Assembly (NCBI RefSeq): GCF_030398385.1
Contig: NZ_JAOAOQ010000013.1
Coordinates: forward strand, 51,300-115,299
Direction: 5' to 3'
From: Aquibium sp. ELW1220
GTDB lineage: Bacteria > Pseudomonadota > Alphaproteobacteria > Rhizobiales > Rhizobiaceae
Length of the DNA: 64,000 bases
The notes below the pieces were generated by a model. That model did no database searches. It was not told the origin of the DNA and saw only the letters and a program-made list of their open reading frames with translations. Shown one piece after another: positions 50,688 to 60,362 of this stretch. The translations under genes and the position numbers were made by a program. Position 1 is the stretch's first letter, and each line of letters opens with the position of its first letter.

Positions 50688-52136
50688 TCACGCGAGCTCG
50701 AGCGTCTCGGCCAGCGTGGCCTCGATGCGTTCGCTGGTGACGCGCCGTTCGCCGGCGCTGCGGGCGGATCGTTCGGTGCGGTCGCGCAGCCGCTTTGCGG
50801 CGGATATGCGCACCAGCACCGGATAGCTGTCGACGGCACGGTCGAGTGCGGCGCGCGCCGCCTCGTCCCAGGCGATCTCGCGTTCCAGCCGGGACGGCGT
50901 CGGCTCGACCCGATCGAGGTCGGCGGCCATCGGCAGGATGCGGAAGAGGGCGTCGAAGAGCGCATTGCAGACCTCCTGGATGAGGTAGGTCGCGCCCGAG
51001 TAACCCATGAACGGCGTGCCCGTGTGCCGGCGGATGATGGCGCCGGGAAACGAGGCCGGGATGTAGGACGAGCGGCCGCCCGCCTCGGCGGCGTACATGC
51101 GCTCGTTGAAGGAGCCGAACAGGACCAGCGGCTGCTTGCCCTTGATCAGCGCCCGCACCGCCTCGTTGTCGGGCTTCTCGCCCGGGCGTCTTGCGACCGC
51201 GAAGGCGCAGGGGAAGCCGAGGTCCGTCTCGAGAAAGTTCCGGACGCCCCGCGCATAGGTCTCGGAGGCGACGATGCCGAAGCTGGCGGTGGCGAAGAAG
51301 TCCTGCGTGACCGAACGCCAGAGATCCCAGGCGGGCTTCAGCGTCGTCATCTTCTCGCGCTCGATGAAGGGTTCGGGGTCGATCCCGGTCAGCTCGCCGA
51401 GCTTGCGCAGAAAGGCGGTGGTGGAGTGCAGCCCGATCGGCGCCTGCAGGTAGGGCTTGTCCAGCGCCTCGCAGAGCTTGCGGCCGAATTCCCGGTAGAG
51501 GCAGACGTTGACGTCGGCGTCGGCGAGCTTCGGCGTATCGGAGAGATCGGCGCCGAGCGGGTAGACGAGATTGAGCTCGCAGCCGATGCCTTCGACGAGC
51601 CGGCGGATCTCGGCGAGGTCGGACGGCATGTTGAAGGTGCCGTAGATCGGGCCGACGATGTTGACCCTCGGCTTCGCGCCATCGGGCCGCGGCGGCGCCT
51701 TCTTCGGCTTCTTCTTCTGGCCGAATTCCTTCCAGAGCCACAGGAGGGCGCGGTCGGCGCTCTGCCACTGGTCCTCGTCGATGGTGCGCGGGAGGAAGCG
51801 CATGATGCGCGTGCCTTCCGGGGTGACGCCGCCGCCGATCATCTCGGCGATCGAGCCGGTGACGACGACTGCAGGCTTGTCCGGATCGAGGGTCGAATGG
51901 GCGCGCTTCATCGCCTGCTCGGTGCCCTTCTGGCCGAGTTCCTCCTCGGCCAGGCCCGTCACCACGATCGGCAGTTCGTGCGGCGGCAGGGCGTCGGTGT
52001 AATGGAGGACGGCCGTCACCGGCAGGTTCTCGCAGCCGACCGGACCGTCGATGATCACCTGCAGGCCCTTGAGCGCGGTGAAGACGTAGACGGAGCCCCA
52101 GTAGCCGCCGGCGCGGTCGTGATCGGCGATCAGCAT
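50688..52136 (-). CDS. bchZ: Chlorophyllide reductase subunit Z
   Basis: The 482-residue subunit forms the YZ catalytic component of chlorophyllide a reductase, which reduces ring B to give the bacteriochlorin. Family segments include [20 protein letters not shown] and [20 protein letters not shown] with the cluster-ligand cysteine. The C-terminal PCP-reductase-like region ends [15 protein letters not shown]. Length is typical. Start and bchY stop share one base. Confidence 0.97.
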   Translation of the reverse strand: MLIADHDRAGGYWGSVYVFTALKGLQVIIDGPVGCENLPVTAVLHYTDALPPHELPIVVTGLAEEELGQKGTEQAMKRAHSTLDPDKPAVVVTGSIAEMIGGGVTPEGTRIMRFLPRTIDEDQWQSADRALLWLWKEFGQKKKPKKAPPRPDGAKPRVNIVGPIYGTFNMPSDLAEIRRLVEGIGCELNLVYPLGADLSDTPKLADADVNVCLYREFGRKLCEALDKPYLQAPIGLHSTTAFLRKLGELTGIDPEPFIEREKMTTLKPAWDLWRSVTQDFFATASFGIVASETYARGVRNFLETDLGFPCAFAVARRPGEKPDNEAVRALIKGKQPLVLFGSFNERMYAAEAGGRSSYIPASFPGAIIRRHTGTPFMGYSGATYLIQEVCNALFDALFRILPMAADLDRVEPTPSRLEREIAWDEAARAALDRAVDSYPVLVRISAAKRLRDRTERSARSAGERRVTSERIEATLAETLELA

Positions 52137-53749
52137 CAGAAGTCCTCCATCCGGACGGAGGCCTTGGCGGCGACGAGCGGCCTGGCCGCGACGGGCTTCT
52201 CCTTCGGCGGGAGGCGGCCGGCATCCGGCCAGATGCCGGCGCGATGGCCTTCGCCGACGCCGTCGAAGAAGGCCGACATGCGCTCGAAACGGCCCTTGTT
52301 GGCGACCGCCGCGTTGACGACAGCGGCCAGCGAACCCGCGCCGGCCGGCCCCATCAGCGGGCGCGCCGATATGAGGTTGGTGAAATAGAGCGAGGGAATC
52401 GACTTCTGCTTGGCGTGCTGCACCACGGGCGTGGTGCCGATGGCGAGGTCGGGGGCGTAGCCGTCGACGGCCGCGAGATCGGTTTCCAGCGAGGCTCGGA
52501 ACTCGACATGGATGCCCTGCGCGCGCAGCCAGGCGGCGTCCTCGGCGTTCCAGCGGGTGGCGGGGCAGGCGGTGCCGACATAGCGCAGGTCGGCGCCGGA
52601 TTCCTTGAGCAGGCGGCCGACGATCAGTTCGGAGCCCTCATAGCCCGATAGGGTGATGCGGGCCTTGACCGGGGCGGTCTCGAGCGCGCCGCGGATGGCG
52701 GCAAGGATCGGTGCCTTGGCCTTGTCGATGGTCGACTGCGGAACGCCGCAGCTGCGTCCGACGGCATCGAGCCAGGCCGCGGTTCCGGCAATGCCGACGG
52801 GGGCGGAGCCGACGATCGGGCGGCCCGCAGCCTCGAACTCGCGGATCGAGGCGGTGTAGAAGGGATGGATGGCGGCGACGGCCACGCAGTCGAGCGCGGC
52901 ATAGAGTTCGCGCCATTCGCGCGTCGGCACGACCGGACCGGCGGCAAGGCCCATCGGCTCCAGCATGCGCCCGATGGTCACCGGATCGACCGGGAACATT
53001 TCGCCCAGAAGCGCCACCGCCGGCAACTCCTTGCGGCCGCCGGAGGGCGCCTGCACCGGACCCGCCTGGGCTTCCTTTCTGGCATAGGCGAGCATTGCGC
53101 CGGCCAGCACGTCCTTGGCCTCGGCATGGGTCGGCACGCCGAAGCCCGGCACGTCGATGCCGATGATGCGCACGCCGTTGATCTCCTTCGGCAGCGCGCG
53201 CAGCGGCACGCCCGAGGCGGTGGGAACGCAGAGATTGGTCACCACGATCGCGTCGTAGAGCGCTGGATCGGCGAGGCCGTGCACGGCGTCGCGAATGTCC
53301 TCGTAGAGCTTGCCGGTGACGAGCGTCTCGGAGTTGAACGGCACGTAGCCGACGGTGCGCTTGGCGCCGTAGAAGTGGGACGTGAAGGTCAGGCCGTAAA
53401 CGCAGCAGGCCGAGCCCGAGAGGATGGTCGCCGTGCGGCGCATGCGCAGCCCGACGCGCAGCGAGCCGAAGGCCGGACACATGGATTGCGGCTGGTCGTG
53501 CGGGCCTTGCGGATAGTCGGCCTTCAGACGCTCCATGAGTTCCGAATTGCCCGACGCCATCGCCGCACGTGTCAGCTCGGCCTTGCCGCCGTGGCAGCCC
53601 TGGCCGGTCTCGGCCGGGGCTGCCGGCGCCGGATCGCGGGAGGATGCGACCGGCAGATTGTCCAGTTCGGTCTCGGCGGCGCGGTCGTAGACGACCTCCG
53701 GGCCGGCGGTGTCGAGCGACCTGTCTGGGCTGTGCGGAAGGCTTTCCAT
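52136..53749 (-). CDS. bchY: Chlorophyllide reductase subunit Y
   Basis: The subunit of about 537 residues is the BchN-like partner of BchZ. It contains [20 protein letters not shown] and [19 protein letters not shown] with conserved cysteines, plus [14 protein letters not shown] place the start at the ATG at 53749. A GTG at 53761 directly follows the bchX stop and would add four residues; neither has a clear ribosome site. The N-terminal 80 residues ([16 protein letters not shown]...) are an unusual low-conservation extension. Confidence 0.95.
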   Translation of the reverse strand: MESLPHSPDRSLDTAGPEVVYDRAAETELDNLPVASSRDPAPAAPAETGQGCHGGKAELTRAAMASGNSELMERLKADYPQGPHDQPQSMCPAFGSLRVGLRMRRTATILSGSACCVYGLTFTSHFYGAKRTVGYVPFNSETLVTGKLYEDIRDAVHGLADPALYDAIVVTNLCVPTASGVPLRALPKEINGVRIIGIDVPGFGVPTHAEAKDVLAGAMLAYARKEAQAGPVQAPSGGRKELPAVALLGEMFPVDPVTIGRMLEPMGLAAGPVVPTREWRELYAALDCVAVAAIHPFYTASIREFEAAGRPIVGSAPVGIAGTAAWLDAVGRSCGVPQSTIDKAKAPILAAIRGALETAPVKARITLSGYEGSELIVGRLLKESGADLRYVGTACPATRWNAEDAAWLRAQGIHVEFRASLETDLAAVDGYAPDLAIGTTPVVQHAKQKSIPSLYFTNLISARPLMGPAGAGSLAAVVNAAVANKGRFERMSAFFDGVGEGHRAGIWPDAGRLPPKEKPVAARPLVAAKASVRMEDF

Positions 53750-53761
53750 GGGCCGCGCCAC

Positions 53762-54775
53762 TCAGATTTCGTCGTAGACGACTTCGAGGGACGGGCGCTC
53801 GATGACGATGCCGCCGCGCATGTCGGCCTGGGAGGCGGGCTCCAGCACGACGTTGCCGCCGGTGTCGCTGGCCGAGAACAGGCCGAGCAGCATGTCCTGG
53901 GTGAGCGGGTTGGGCCGCTGTGGCTGCGCGACCGCGACGTTCTCGGCGAGTTCGGCGAAGAGCGAGCCCCATTCGCCGCCGGGATAGCCGACGATCTGGT
54001 AGTTGGCGCTCTTCTTGCGGATGTCGTCGTTGGCCGGGATCGAGGCCAGGACGGGGATGCCGACCGCCTTGGCGAATTCCTGCGCCTCGCCGGTGCCGTC
54101 GTCCTTGTTGATGACCATGCCGGCGACGCCGACATTGCCGCCGAGCTTGCGGAAGTAGTCGACGGCCGAGCAGACATTGTTGGCGACGTAGAGCGACTGC
54201 AGGTCGTTGGAACCGACGACGATGACCTTCTGGCACATGTCGCGGGCGATCGGCAGGCCGAAGCCGCCGCAGACCACGTCGCCCAGGAAGTCGAGCAGCA
54301 CGTAGTCGAAGCCCCAGTCGTGGAAGCCGAGCTTCTCCAGCAGTTCGAAGCCGTGGATGATGCCGCGACCGCCGCAGCCGCGGCCGACCTCGGGACCGCC
54401 GAGTTCCATGGCGAAGACGCCGCCGCGCTTGAAGCAGACGTCGCCGATCTGGACGTCCTCGCCTGCGGCCTTCTTGCGCGAGGAGGTCTCGATGATGGTC
54501 GGGCAGGCGCGGCCGCCGAACAGCAGAGACGTCGTGTCGCTCTTGGGATCGCAGCCGATGAGCAGGACGCGTTTGCCCTGCTGGGCCATCATGTGGGAGA
54601 GGTTGGCGAGCGTGAACGACTTGCCGATGCCGCCCTTGCCGTAGATCGCGATGATCTGCGTTTCCTTCTTCGCCTCGCCGACATGAACGGGATCCGGCTC
54701 CTGCGCCGCTTCGGCGCGCACGGCCTCGACCAAAGCGAGCAAGCCGCCTTCCGGAGTTTTCACGGGAGCGTTCAT
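53762..54775 (-). CDS. bchX: Chlorophyllide reductase iron protein subunit X
   Basis: The 337-residue NifH-like ATPase delivers electrons to BchYZ. The P-loop GKGGIGKS is at residues 46-53. Cys134 (GRGCGGRG) and Cys169 (GDVVCGGF) coordinate the bridging [4Fe-4S] cluster. The sequence is clearly of the BchX branch (DPKSDTTSLLFGGRACPTI). Its ATG overlaps bchC by 4 bp and its stop abuts bchY, making bchCXYZ-puf one unit. Confidence 0.97.
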   Translation of the reverse strand: MNAPVKTPEGGLLALVEAVRAEAAQEPDPVHVGEAKKETQIIAIYGKGGIGKSFTLANLSHMMAQQGKRVLLIGCDPKSDTTSLLFGGRACPTIIETSSRKKAAGEDVQIGDVCFKRGGVFAMELGGPEVGRGCGGRGIIHGFELLEKLGFHDWGFDYVLLDFLGDVVCGGFGLPIARDMCQKVIVVGSNDLQSLYVANNVCSAVDYFRKLGGNVGVAGMVINKDDGTGEAQEFAKAVGIPVLASIPANDDIRKKSANYQIVGYPGGEWGSLFAELAENVAVAQPQRPNPLTQDMLLGLFSASDTGGNVVLEPASQADMRGGIVIERPSLEVVYDEI

Positions 54776-55713
54776 GCGGCATTTCTCCAGTCGAGCACCA
54801 TCTTCAGGCAGGACGAGTCGCCGAAGGCGGTGCGGTATGCGTCGCCGGCGTCAGCCGGGAGCGCGTGGTGCGTGACGATCCCGTCGAGCGAGAGACGACC
54901 CGCCTCGATGAGCGCCGAGATGCTGTCGAGGTCGCCGGGGCGCCACTCGGCGGCGACGCGGAACCGCGCCTCCCGCATGAAGGCGGGCGGGAACGAGAAG
55001 GATATCCGATCGGCGTAGAAGCCCCCGAGGGCGATCTCGCCACCGCGGGCAATCCGCGAAACGAGGCTGTCGAAGATGCCGGCATCGCCGGAGAGATCGA
55101 GGATGCGGTGGTAGTCGCGGCGCGGATCGTCATCCGGGGCGACGACCGCGTAGGGGAACGCGCCGGTGCGACGCGCGGGATCGGTCTCCCAGATGGTCGG
55201 GGCGCGGCCGCCGGTGGCCAGGACGATGCGAGCGGCCAGACGCCCGAGCGCGCCGTGTCCGACGATCAGCTCCGGCGGGCGGCACTGGTCGGGCGACAGG
55301 GCATGCCAGGCGGTGGCGGCCAGCGCCAGCAGCACGGCGTCGTCGCCGATGGCCGGCGAGACCGCCATGGTCCGGCGGCCGGGGACGACGATGCGCGATG
55401 CCGCGCCGCCGAACAGCCCGCGCACGGGACCGTAGCAATTGGCACCCGGCACGAAGACGCGGTCGCCGATATGGCGCAGCGACTGCGGTCCGGCTTCGAC
55501 CACCCTTCCGACGGTTTCGTATCCCGGGACCAGCGGGTAGGCCATGCCGGGGAATGCCGGCATGCGGCCGGTGAAGAGGAGCTTCTCGGTTCCGGTCGAG
55601 ATGCCGCTGTGTTCGACCTCGACGATCACGTCATCGTCGCTCGGGTCAGTCAGATCGAGTTCCGCGAGTGAGATGTGCCCGGGGCTCTCGAGAACGACGG
55701 CTTGTGACCGCAT
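54772..55713 (-). CDS. bchC: Bacteriochlorophyllide a dehydrogenase
   Basis: The 313-residue medium-chain dehydrogenase-like enzyme oxidises the 3-hydroxyethyl group of bacteriochlorophyllide to acetyl. It has the GroES-like N-terminal domain (EHSGISTGTEKLLFTGRMPAFPGM) and a Rossmann domain (VGHGALGRLAARIVLATGG). The zinc-ligand set of classic alcohol dehydrogenases is absent, as is usual for BchC. It is first in the bchCXYZ unit, and the promoter region upstream bears two PpsR boxes. Confidence 0.95.
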   Translation of the reverse strand: MRSQAVVLESPGHISLAELDLTDPSDDDVIVEVEHSGISTGTEKLLFTGRMPAFPGMAYPLVPGYETVGRVVEAGPQSLRHIGDRVFVPGANCYGPVRGLFGGAASRIVVPGRRTMAVSPAIGDDAVLLALAATAWHALSPDQCRPPELIVGHGALGRLAARIVLATGGRAPTIWETDPARRTGAFPYAVVAPDDDPRRDYHRILDLSGDAGIFDSLVSRIARGGEIALGGFYADRISFSFPPAFMREARFRVAAEWRPGDLDSISALIEAGRLSLDGIVTHHALPADAGDAYRTAFGDSSCLKMVLDWRNAA

Positions 55714-55757
55714 CCCCTCCTCCTTGCCGCCGGCTTGATCCGGCGATCTGCTATGAG

Positions 55758-55775
55758 TGTCATCTTATATTTACA
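55758..55775. promoter_or_regulatory. PpsR box, bchC-proximal
   Basis: A perfect TGT-N12-ACA match (TGTCATCTTATATTTACA), 45 bp upstream of bchC. It contains the likely bchC -10 and is separated by exactly 8 bp from the next box, the classic cooperative spacing for PpsR/CrtJ. Confidence 0.88.
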
Positions 55776-55789
55776 ATGGATGTTGTCAA
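55762..55789 (-). promoter_or_regulatory. bchC promoter
   Basis: On the minus strand TTGACA (55784-55789), a 16-base spacer and TAAGAT (55762-55767) form a good sigma-70 promoter. Both hexamers are covered by the tandem PpsR boxes, consistent with repression by blocking polymerase. Confidence 0.65.
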
Positions 55790-55801
55790 TTAAAATGTAC
55801 A
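55784..55801. promoter_or_regulatory. PpsR box, crtF-proximal
   Basis: A perfect TGT-N12-ACA match (TGTCAATTAAAATGTACA). On the minus strand its last six bases are TTGACA, the probable -35 of bchC. It is 11 bp from the end of crtF. Confidence 0.88.
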
Positions 55802-55811
55802 CATGCCTGTG

Positions 55812-56960
55812 TCAGGCTTGCGCGCACAGCACGCGGACGAGGAGCGGGGTGGCTGTGGCGCACTCGCGGACACCGCTGAAGCCTGCAGCCTCGACCAGCC
55901 GCGCGATTTCGTCGAACCGTCGCGGCCGTCCCTGGCGCATGGCGAGGAGGTAGAAGCCGAAATAGGCATGCCCGGCACGCTCGGCGCCCGGCGTGCCGGC
56001 CATGGGTTCGGACAGGGCCAGCGTGCCGCCGGACGGCAGCGCCGCGCGGACCGCCGACAGGATGGCCAATGCGTTGGGTTCGTCGTGATCGTGGAGGATA
56101 CGGTTCAGCGTGATGATGTCGGCACCCTTCGGCAGGGGCTGGTCGAAGATGTCGACGCCGTGGACGCGGATGCGGGAGGCCAACCCCTTCTCCGCTAGTC
56201 GCGACCGCGCAAGGTCGGCGACGTCCGGCAGGTCGGCCAGGATGAGGCCGAGGCTCGGAGACCGGCGCGCGGCGGCCGCGACGAAGGCGCCGGTGCCGCC
56301 GCCGACATCCATGAGGCGGTGATGGCGCGACAGCGGCAGGGCGTCGAGCACCTCGTCGGCGACGAAGGCCTGCGATGCTTCCATCAGGCGCGAATAGGAG
56401 GCCGATTCGGCGGCCGCAGCGGGATCGCGCGCGGCATAGCTCCAGAAGCGGGACAATTCCGTCTCGCTGTCCGACGCCAGCAGGCCGACCGGATCGCGCA
56501 GGTCGTCGTAGAGCAGGGCGTGGTGTTCGATCATCGCAGTCACGCCGTCATTGCCGACGAGGGCCGCGCCGAGATCGCCGAGTCCCCAGCAGCCATCGCG
56601 CCGCCGTCGTGCAAGGCCGAGCGCGGCGGCGGCATCGAGCAGCCGCTCGGTTCTGTCGACGGGAAGCTGGATCCGGGCCGCGACCTCTTCCAGGCTGCGG
56701 GGTGCCGCGTAGAGGAAGTCCGGCAGGCGCAGCCGCACGAAAGCGGCCAGCACCTGCGAATAGACGAAGCCGGCCGTCAGGTCGAACAGCTGGCCGGCAG
56801 CGCGGCGCGCCACGAAGCGCGTCGGCCAGAAGCGGGCGGCAAAGCGGCGAAAGCGCGGGTCGGCCAGGCGCCGCGCCTTCCACTCGGCGAAGGCGTCGGC
56901 AAGACCGGCGCCGGCCGGAGCCCGCGCCGACCGTGACCCGAGACTGCCGTCGGCGCTCAC
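55812..56960 (-). CDS. crtF: Carotenoid O-methyltransferase (demethylspheroidene/hydroxyneurosporene type)
   Basis: The 382-residue enzyme methylates the tertiary hydroxyl of acyclic carotenoids, giving the 1-methoxy group of spheroidene or spirilloxanthin. An N-terminal dimerisation/winged-helix region (LEEVAARIQLPVDRTERLL) is followed by the SAM motif RLMDVGGGTGAFVAAAARR and LNRILHDHDEPNALAIL. I start at the GTG at 56960, which overlaps the crtE stop by 4 bp; the longer frame runs into crtE. It ends just before the bchC control region and is transcribed toward bchC. Confidence 0.93.
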   Translation of the reverse strand: MSADGSLGSRSARAPAGAGLADAFAEWKARRLADPRFRRFAARFWPTRFVARRAAGQLFDLTAGFVYSQVLAAFVRLRLPDFLYAAPRSLEEVAARIQLPVDRTERLLDAAAALGLARRRRDGCWGLGDLGAALVGNDGVTAMIEHHALLYDDLRDPVGLLASDSETELSRFWSYAARDPAAAAESASYSRLMEASQAFVADEVLDALPLSRHHRLMDVGGGTGAFVAAAARRSPSLGLILADLPDVADLARSRLAEKGLASRIRVHGVDIFDQPLPKGADIITLNRILHDHDEPNALAILSAVRAALPSGGTLALSEPMAGTPGAERAGHAYFGFYLLAMRQGRPRRFDEIARLVEAAGFSGVRECATATPLLVRVLCAQA

Positions 56961-57835
56961 GCTGCGACCTGCGAGGCCTCCCGCGGGAGAAAGCGCGATG
57001 CCTGGCTCTGGATCTCGATCCGCAGCGCGGTCTGCCCCGGACAGGCGGGAACCGAGGCCACGGCCTCGTCGACGAGATCCTTCAGCCGGCGGGCGGCGCC
57101 GGCGACGCCCAGTTCGCGCACCATGTTCGGCCGGCCGAGCGCCTCGTCCTGGCCGATCGGCTTTCCGATCTCGGCTGCGCTGCACAGCACGTCGCGAATG
57201 TCGTCGGCCACCTGATATGCTTCGCCGAGGCAGAAGCCGAGCGCGCCCCAGGGCTCGGCCTCGTGGCCAGCCGCCGCTGCGCCCGCCATCGAGGCGCCGG
57301 CGAAGAGCGAGCCGGTCTTGGCGCGCTGGTAGGCGACGAGGTCGGGCGATGGCTCGCTCTCCCAGGCCTGGCCGGCGACGATGCCGAAGGGCATGCCGAC
57401 GGCGCGCGCCACGACGCTCGCCAGCGCCGCCGAGCGAAGCGGATCGGCTGCGGCCGCGAGTGCCACCGTCTCGAAGGCGAGGACGATCAGACCGTCGCCC
57501 GACAGGAGCGCGATCTGTTCGCCGTAGGCCACGTGGACGGAGGCCTTGCCGCGTCTCATGCCGGCATTGTCGAAGCATGGCATGTCGTCATGGACCAGCG
57601 AGGCGCAATGCAGGAGTTCGACCGCCGCTGCACCGGCCGCCGACAGGACCGGCTTGTCGTCGCCGCAAGCCGCGGCGATCGAGAGCGCCAGCCGCGGGCG
57701 GATGCGCTGGCCGCCGGGGAACACCGCATGCTGCATCGCGCTGGCGATCTTCGGCGGGGCGTTGCGCCCGCAGGCCCTTGCCAGCGCCCGCCGCAGGGCG
57801 GCTTCGATACGGAGCGAGGCATCGTCATGGGGCAT
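56957..57835 (-). CDS. crtE: Geranylgeranyl diphosphate synthase
   Basis: The 292-residue polyprenyl synthase makes the C20 precursor of carotenoids and the bacteriochlorophyll tail. The first aspartate-rich motif DDMPCFD lies in VHDDMPCFDNAGMRRGK, and the second reads DDIRD in AYQVADDIRDVL. The length is normal. AGAGGAA lies upstream of the ATG at 57835. It is divergent from crtD, with a PpsR box between them, and coupled to crtF. Confidence 0.96.
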   Translation of the reverse strand: MPHDDASLRIEAALRRALARACGRNAPPKIASAMQHAVFPGGQRIRPRLALSIAAACGDDKPVLSAAGAAAVELLHCASLVHDDMPCFDNAGMRRGKASVHVAYGEQIALLSGDGLIVLAFETVALAAAADPLRSAALASVVARAVGMPFGIVAGQAWESEPSPDLVAYQRAKTGSLFAGASMAGAAAAGHEAEPWGALGFCLGEAYQVADDIRDVLCSAAEIGKPIGQDEALGRPNMVRELGVAGAARRLKDLVDEAVASVPACPGQTALRIEIQSQASRFLPREASQVAA

Positions 57836-57878
57836 GTCCGGATTCCTCTTGGCGTCACTTTCTTTAGACTACTTTGCA

Positions 57879-57896
57879 TGTAAAAAATAGTTTACA
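57879..57896. promoter_or_regulatory. PpsR box between crtE and crtD
   Basis: A perfect TGT-N12-ACA match (TGTAAAAAATAGTTTACA) in the only AT-rich stretch of the 68-bp gap. It ends 7 bp before the crtD ATG and lies 43 bp from the crtE start, so one box could control both divergent genes. Confidence 0.85.
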
Positions 57897-57903
57897 CAAG
57901 GGC

Positions 57904-59493
57904 ATGATCAACGGCTCGACCCCGACCGGCAGGATTGCCGCCGCACCACGTGTGGCGATCGTCGGCGCAGGGGTGGGCGGGCTCTCCGCCGCGCTGCTGC
58001 TGGCCGCCCGCGGTCATGCGGTGACCGTCATCGAGAAAGAGGCGCGCGCAGGCGGCAAGCTGCGTGCGCTCGACGTGGCCGGCCGGCCGGTCGACTCGGG
58101 CCCGACGGTCCTGACCATGCGCTCCGTCTTCGACGGTCTGTTCGCGCAGGCGGGGCTCAGCTTTTCGGAGCGCGTGCCGACGTCGAAGGCGGAAATCCTT
58201 GCGCGGCACTGGTGGCCGGACGGATCGGCGCTCGATCTGCATGCCGACACCGACCGGTCGGCGGAGGCTATCGGCGATCTGGCCGGGATGCGCGAGGCGA
58301 AGGCCTATCGGGCCTTCTGCGCCCGGACGCAGGAGGTGTTCCGCACGCTCGACGCGCCCTTCATGCGCGAGCCCGAGCCCGGCCTGCCGAAACTCGTCGC
58401 CGGCAGCGGCATCGGCGGTCTCGGCGCTCTGACCCGTATCCGCGCCTTCTCGTCGTTGTGGCAGGTGGTGTCGACCTATTTCGCCGACGAGCGGCTGCGA
58501 CAGCTGTTTGGCCGCTATGCGACCTACTGCGGATCCTCGCCCTACGCGGCGCCGGGCCCCCTGATGCTGGTCGCCCATGTCGAGCAGTCCGGGGTGTGGC
58601 TCGTCGACGGCGGCATGCGCCGGCTGGCAGAGGGACTTGCGACCGCGGCAACCGAGGCGGGCGCGGTCATCCGATGCGGCGCAGCGGTAGACAAGATCGT
58701 GATGCGGTCGGGCAGGGCCGCCGGCGTGCGGCTTGCCTCGGGCGAGACGGTCGAAGCGGATGCCGTGGTCTTCAACGGCGACCCGGCCGCGCTCGCCGCC
58801 GGCCTGCTGGGCGAGGGCGCGCGCGGCGCCATCGCACCGGCCGCATCGGCGGAGCGGTCGCTCTCGGCGCTGACGCTGTCGATGGTCGCCGATGCCGGCG
58901 GCTTCCCGCTGGCCCGCCACGGCGTTTTCTTCTCGTCGGACTACCGGGCCGAGTTCGACGACATCTTCGTGCAGCGCAGGCTGCCGGCCGACCCGACGGT
59001 CTATGTCTGCGCCCAGGACCGCGACGAGGGTGATGCGGGCGCGACCGGGGCCGAGCGGCTGTTCGCCATCATCAACGCGCCGGCCGAGACCGGCTCCACG
59101 TCACTGGGCAGAGGGGAGATCGCGACATGCATCGAGGCGGTCGAGAAGCGACTGCGGCGTTCGGGACTCGCGCTGTCGGTCATCGGGACACAGGTGACGA
59201 CGCCTGCGGCGTTTCACCGGCTTTTTCCCGCAACCGGCGGAGCGCTCTACGGCCGGGCCTCGCACGGATGGACGGCGTCCTTCCAGCGGCCGACGGCGAG
59301 GAGCCGCATCCCGGGGCTCTACCTGGCGGGCGGGGCGGTTCATCCGGGGCCGGGCCTGCCGATGGCGGCGCTGTCGGGATGGCACGCGGCGGACCTGCTG
59401 ACCCGCGACTGCGCTTCGACGGCGATGTCCCGCCCGGCGGCTATGCCTGGTGGTACGTCGATGCGACGAGCGACGACGGGCGTCACGCGCTGA
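57904..59493 (+). CDS. crtD: 1-hydroxyneurosporene/methoxyneurosporene 3,4-desaturase
   Basis: The 529-residue FAD enzyme introduces the C3,4 double bond into acyclic carotenoids. The dinucleotide motif VAIVGAGVGGLSAALLLAARG is near the start and the family end motif GLYLAGGAVHPGPGLPMAALSG near 495. I start at the ATG at 57904 because the earlier TTG at 57874 would place the PpsR box inside the coding region. The last 38 codons overlap crtC, and the C-terminal residues (TSMRRATTGVTR) look unconserved. Confidence 0.93.
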   Translation: MINGSTPTGRIAAAPRVAIVGAGVGGLSAALLLAARGHAVTVIEKEARAGGKLRALDVAGRPVDSGPTVLTMRSVFDGLFAQAGLSFSERVPTSKAEILARHWWPDGSALDLHADTDRSAEAIGDLAGMREAKAYRAFCARTQEVFRTLDAPFMREPEPGLPKLVAGSGIGGLGALTRIRAFSSLWQVVSTYFADERLRQLFGRYATYCGSSPYAAPGPLMLVAHVEQSGVWLVDGGMRRLAEGLATAATEAGAVIRCGAAVDKIVMRSGRAAGVRLASGETVEADAVVFNGDPAALAAGLLGEGARGAIAPAASAERSLSALTLSMVADAGGFPLARHGVFFSSDYRAEFDDIFVQRRLPADPTVYVCAQDRDEGDAGATGAERLFAIINAPAETGSTSLGRGEIATCIEAVEKRLRRSGLALSVIGTQVTTPAAFHRLFPATGGALYGRASHGWTASFQRPTARSRIPGLYLAGGAVHPGPGLPMAALSGWHAADLLTRDCASTAMSRPAAMPGGTSMRRATTGVTR

Positions 59494-60326
59494 CGATCAT
59501 CGCCTTCGTCGGCAGCGTGTTCTCGCCATACCATGCCTGGGCGCGGCAGCGCGGCGCGGTCAATCCGCTCGACCACGTGGCGGTCAACGCCATCCTCTAC
59601 GGGTCGGGGCCGGGTCGATGGGCAATGACCGAGCGGGGCGCGGGCGCGCTGGCGCGGGCGCCCGACCGGCTGACGATCGGGCCGAGCGGAGTGGCGTGGG
59701 TGGACGGCAAGCTCGTCATCGACATCGACGAATGGGCCTTTCCGCTGCCGCGCCGGATGGCCGGGCGCGTCGTCATCGACCCCGGGCCGCTGTTCCATGC
59801 GGTGCATGCGCTCGATGCCCGGGGGCTGCATCGCTGGCGGCCCGTCGCGCCGCTGGCGCGCGCCACGGTGTCCTTCGACAATCCGCGCCTGGGCTGGAGC
59901 GGGCTGGCCTATGTCGACATGAACGCCGGCGACGAGCCGATCGAGAACGGCTTTCGCGGCTGGACATGGTCGCGCACGGCCGGCACCGACGAAACGACGA
60001 TCTTCTACGACGTGGAGACGCGCCGGGACGGCGGGCGGGGGCTGGCGCTCTCCTACCGCGCCGACGGAACCGTCGAGCGAATCGCGCAGGAACCGGTTCA
60101 CCAGCTGCCGGGCACCCTGTGGCGTGTCGGACGCGCGATGCGTTCGGCGACCGCACCGACCGACATCCACACGTTCGAGGATACGCCCTTCTACACCCGC
60201 ACCGGATGCCGCGCCGGCCTGCCCGGCCGGACCGGACCGACCGTCTGCGAGAGCGTCGATCTCGACCGCTTCGCCTCGAACTGGGTGCGCATGCTGCTGC
60301 CGTTCCGCATGCCGCGGCGGCGGTAG
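59379..60326 (+). CDS. crtC: Acyclic carotenoid 1,2-hydratase (hydroxyneurosporene synthase)
   Basis: The 315-residue enzyme adds water to the terminal double bond of neurosporene or lycopene. The family pattern GGYAWWYVDATSDDGRHAL, IAFVGSVFSPYHAWARQRG and WSRTAGTDETTIFYDV is clear. The best start is the ATG at 59379, so that crtC overlaps crtD by 115 bases in another frame; no later start keeps the conserved GYAWWYVDA segment. Its end converges on the small gene after crtB. Confidence 0.92.
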   Translation: MARGGPADPRLRFDGDVPPGGYAWWYVDATSDDGRHALTIIAFVGSVFSPYHAWARQRGAVNPLDHVAVNAILYGSGPGRWAMTERGAGALARAPDRLTIGPSGVAWVDGKLVIDIDEWAFPLPRRMAGRVVIDPGPLFHAVHALDARGLHRWRPVAPLARATVSFDNPRLGWSGLAYVDMNAGDEPIENGFRGWTWSRTAGTDETTIFYDVETRRDGGRGLALSYRADGTVERIAQEPVHQLPGTLWRVGRAMRSATAPTDIHTFEDTPFYTRTGCRAGLPGRTGPTVCESVDLDRFASNWVRMLLPFRMPRRR

Positions 60327-60362
60327 CGAAGGTTCGCCTGAACGTCTGGCCGTCGCCGCGGT

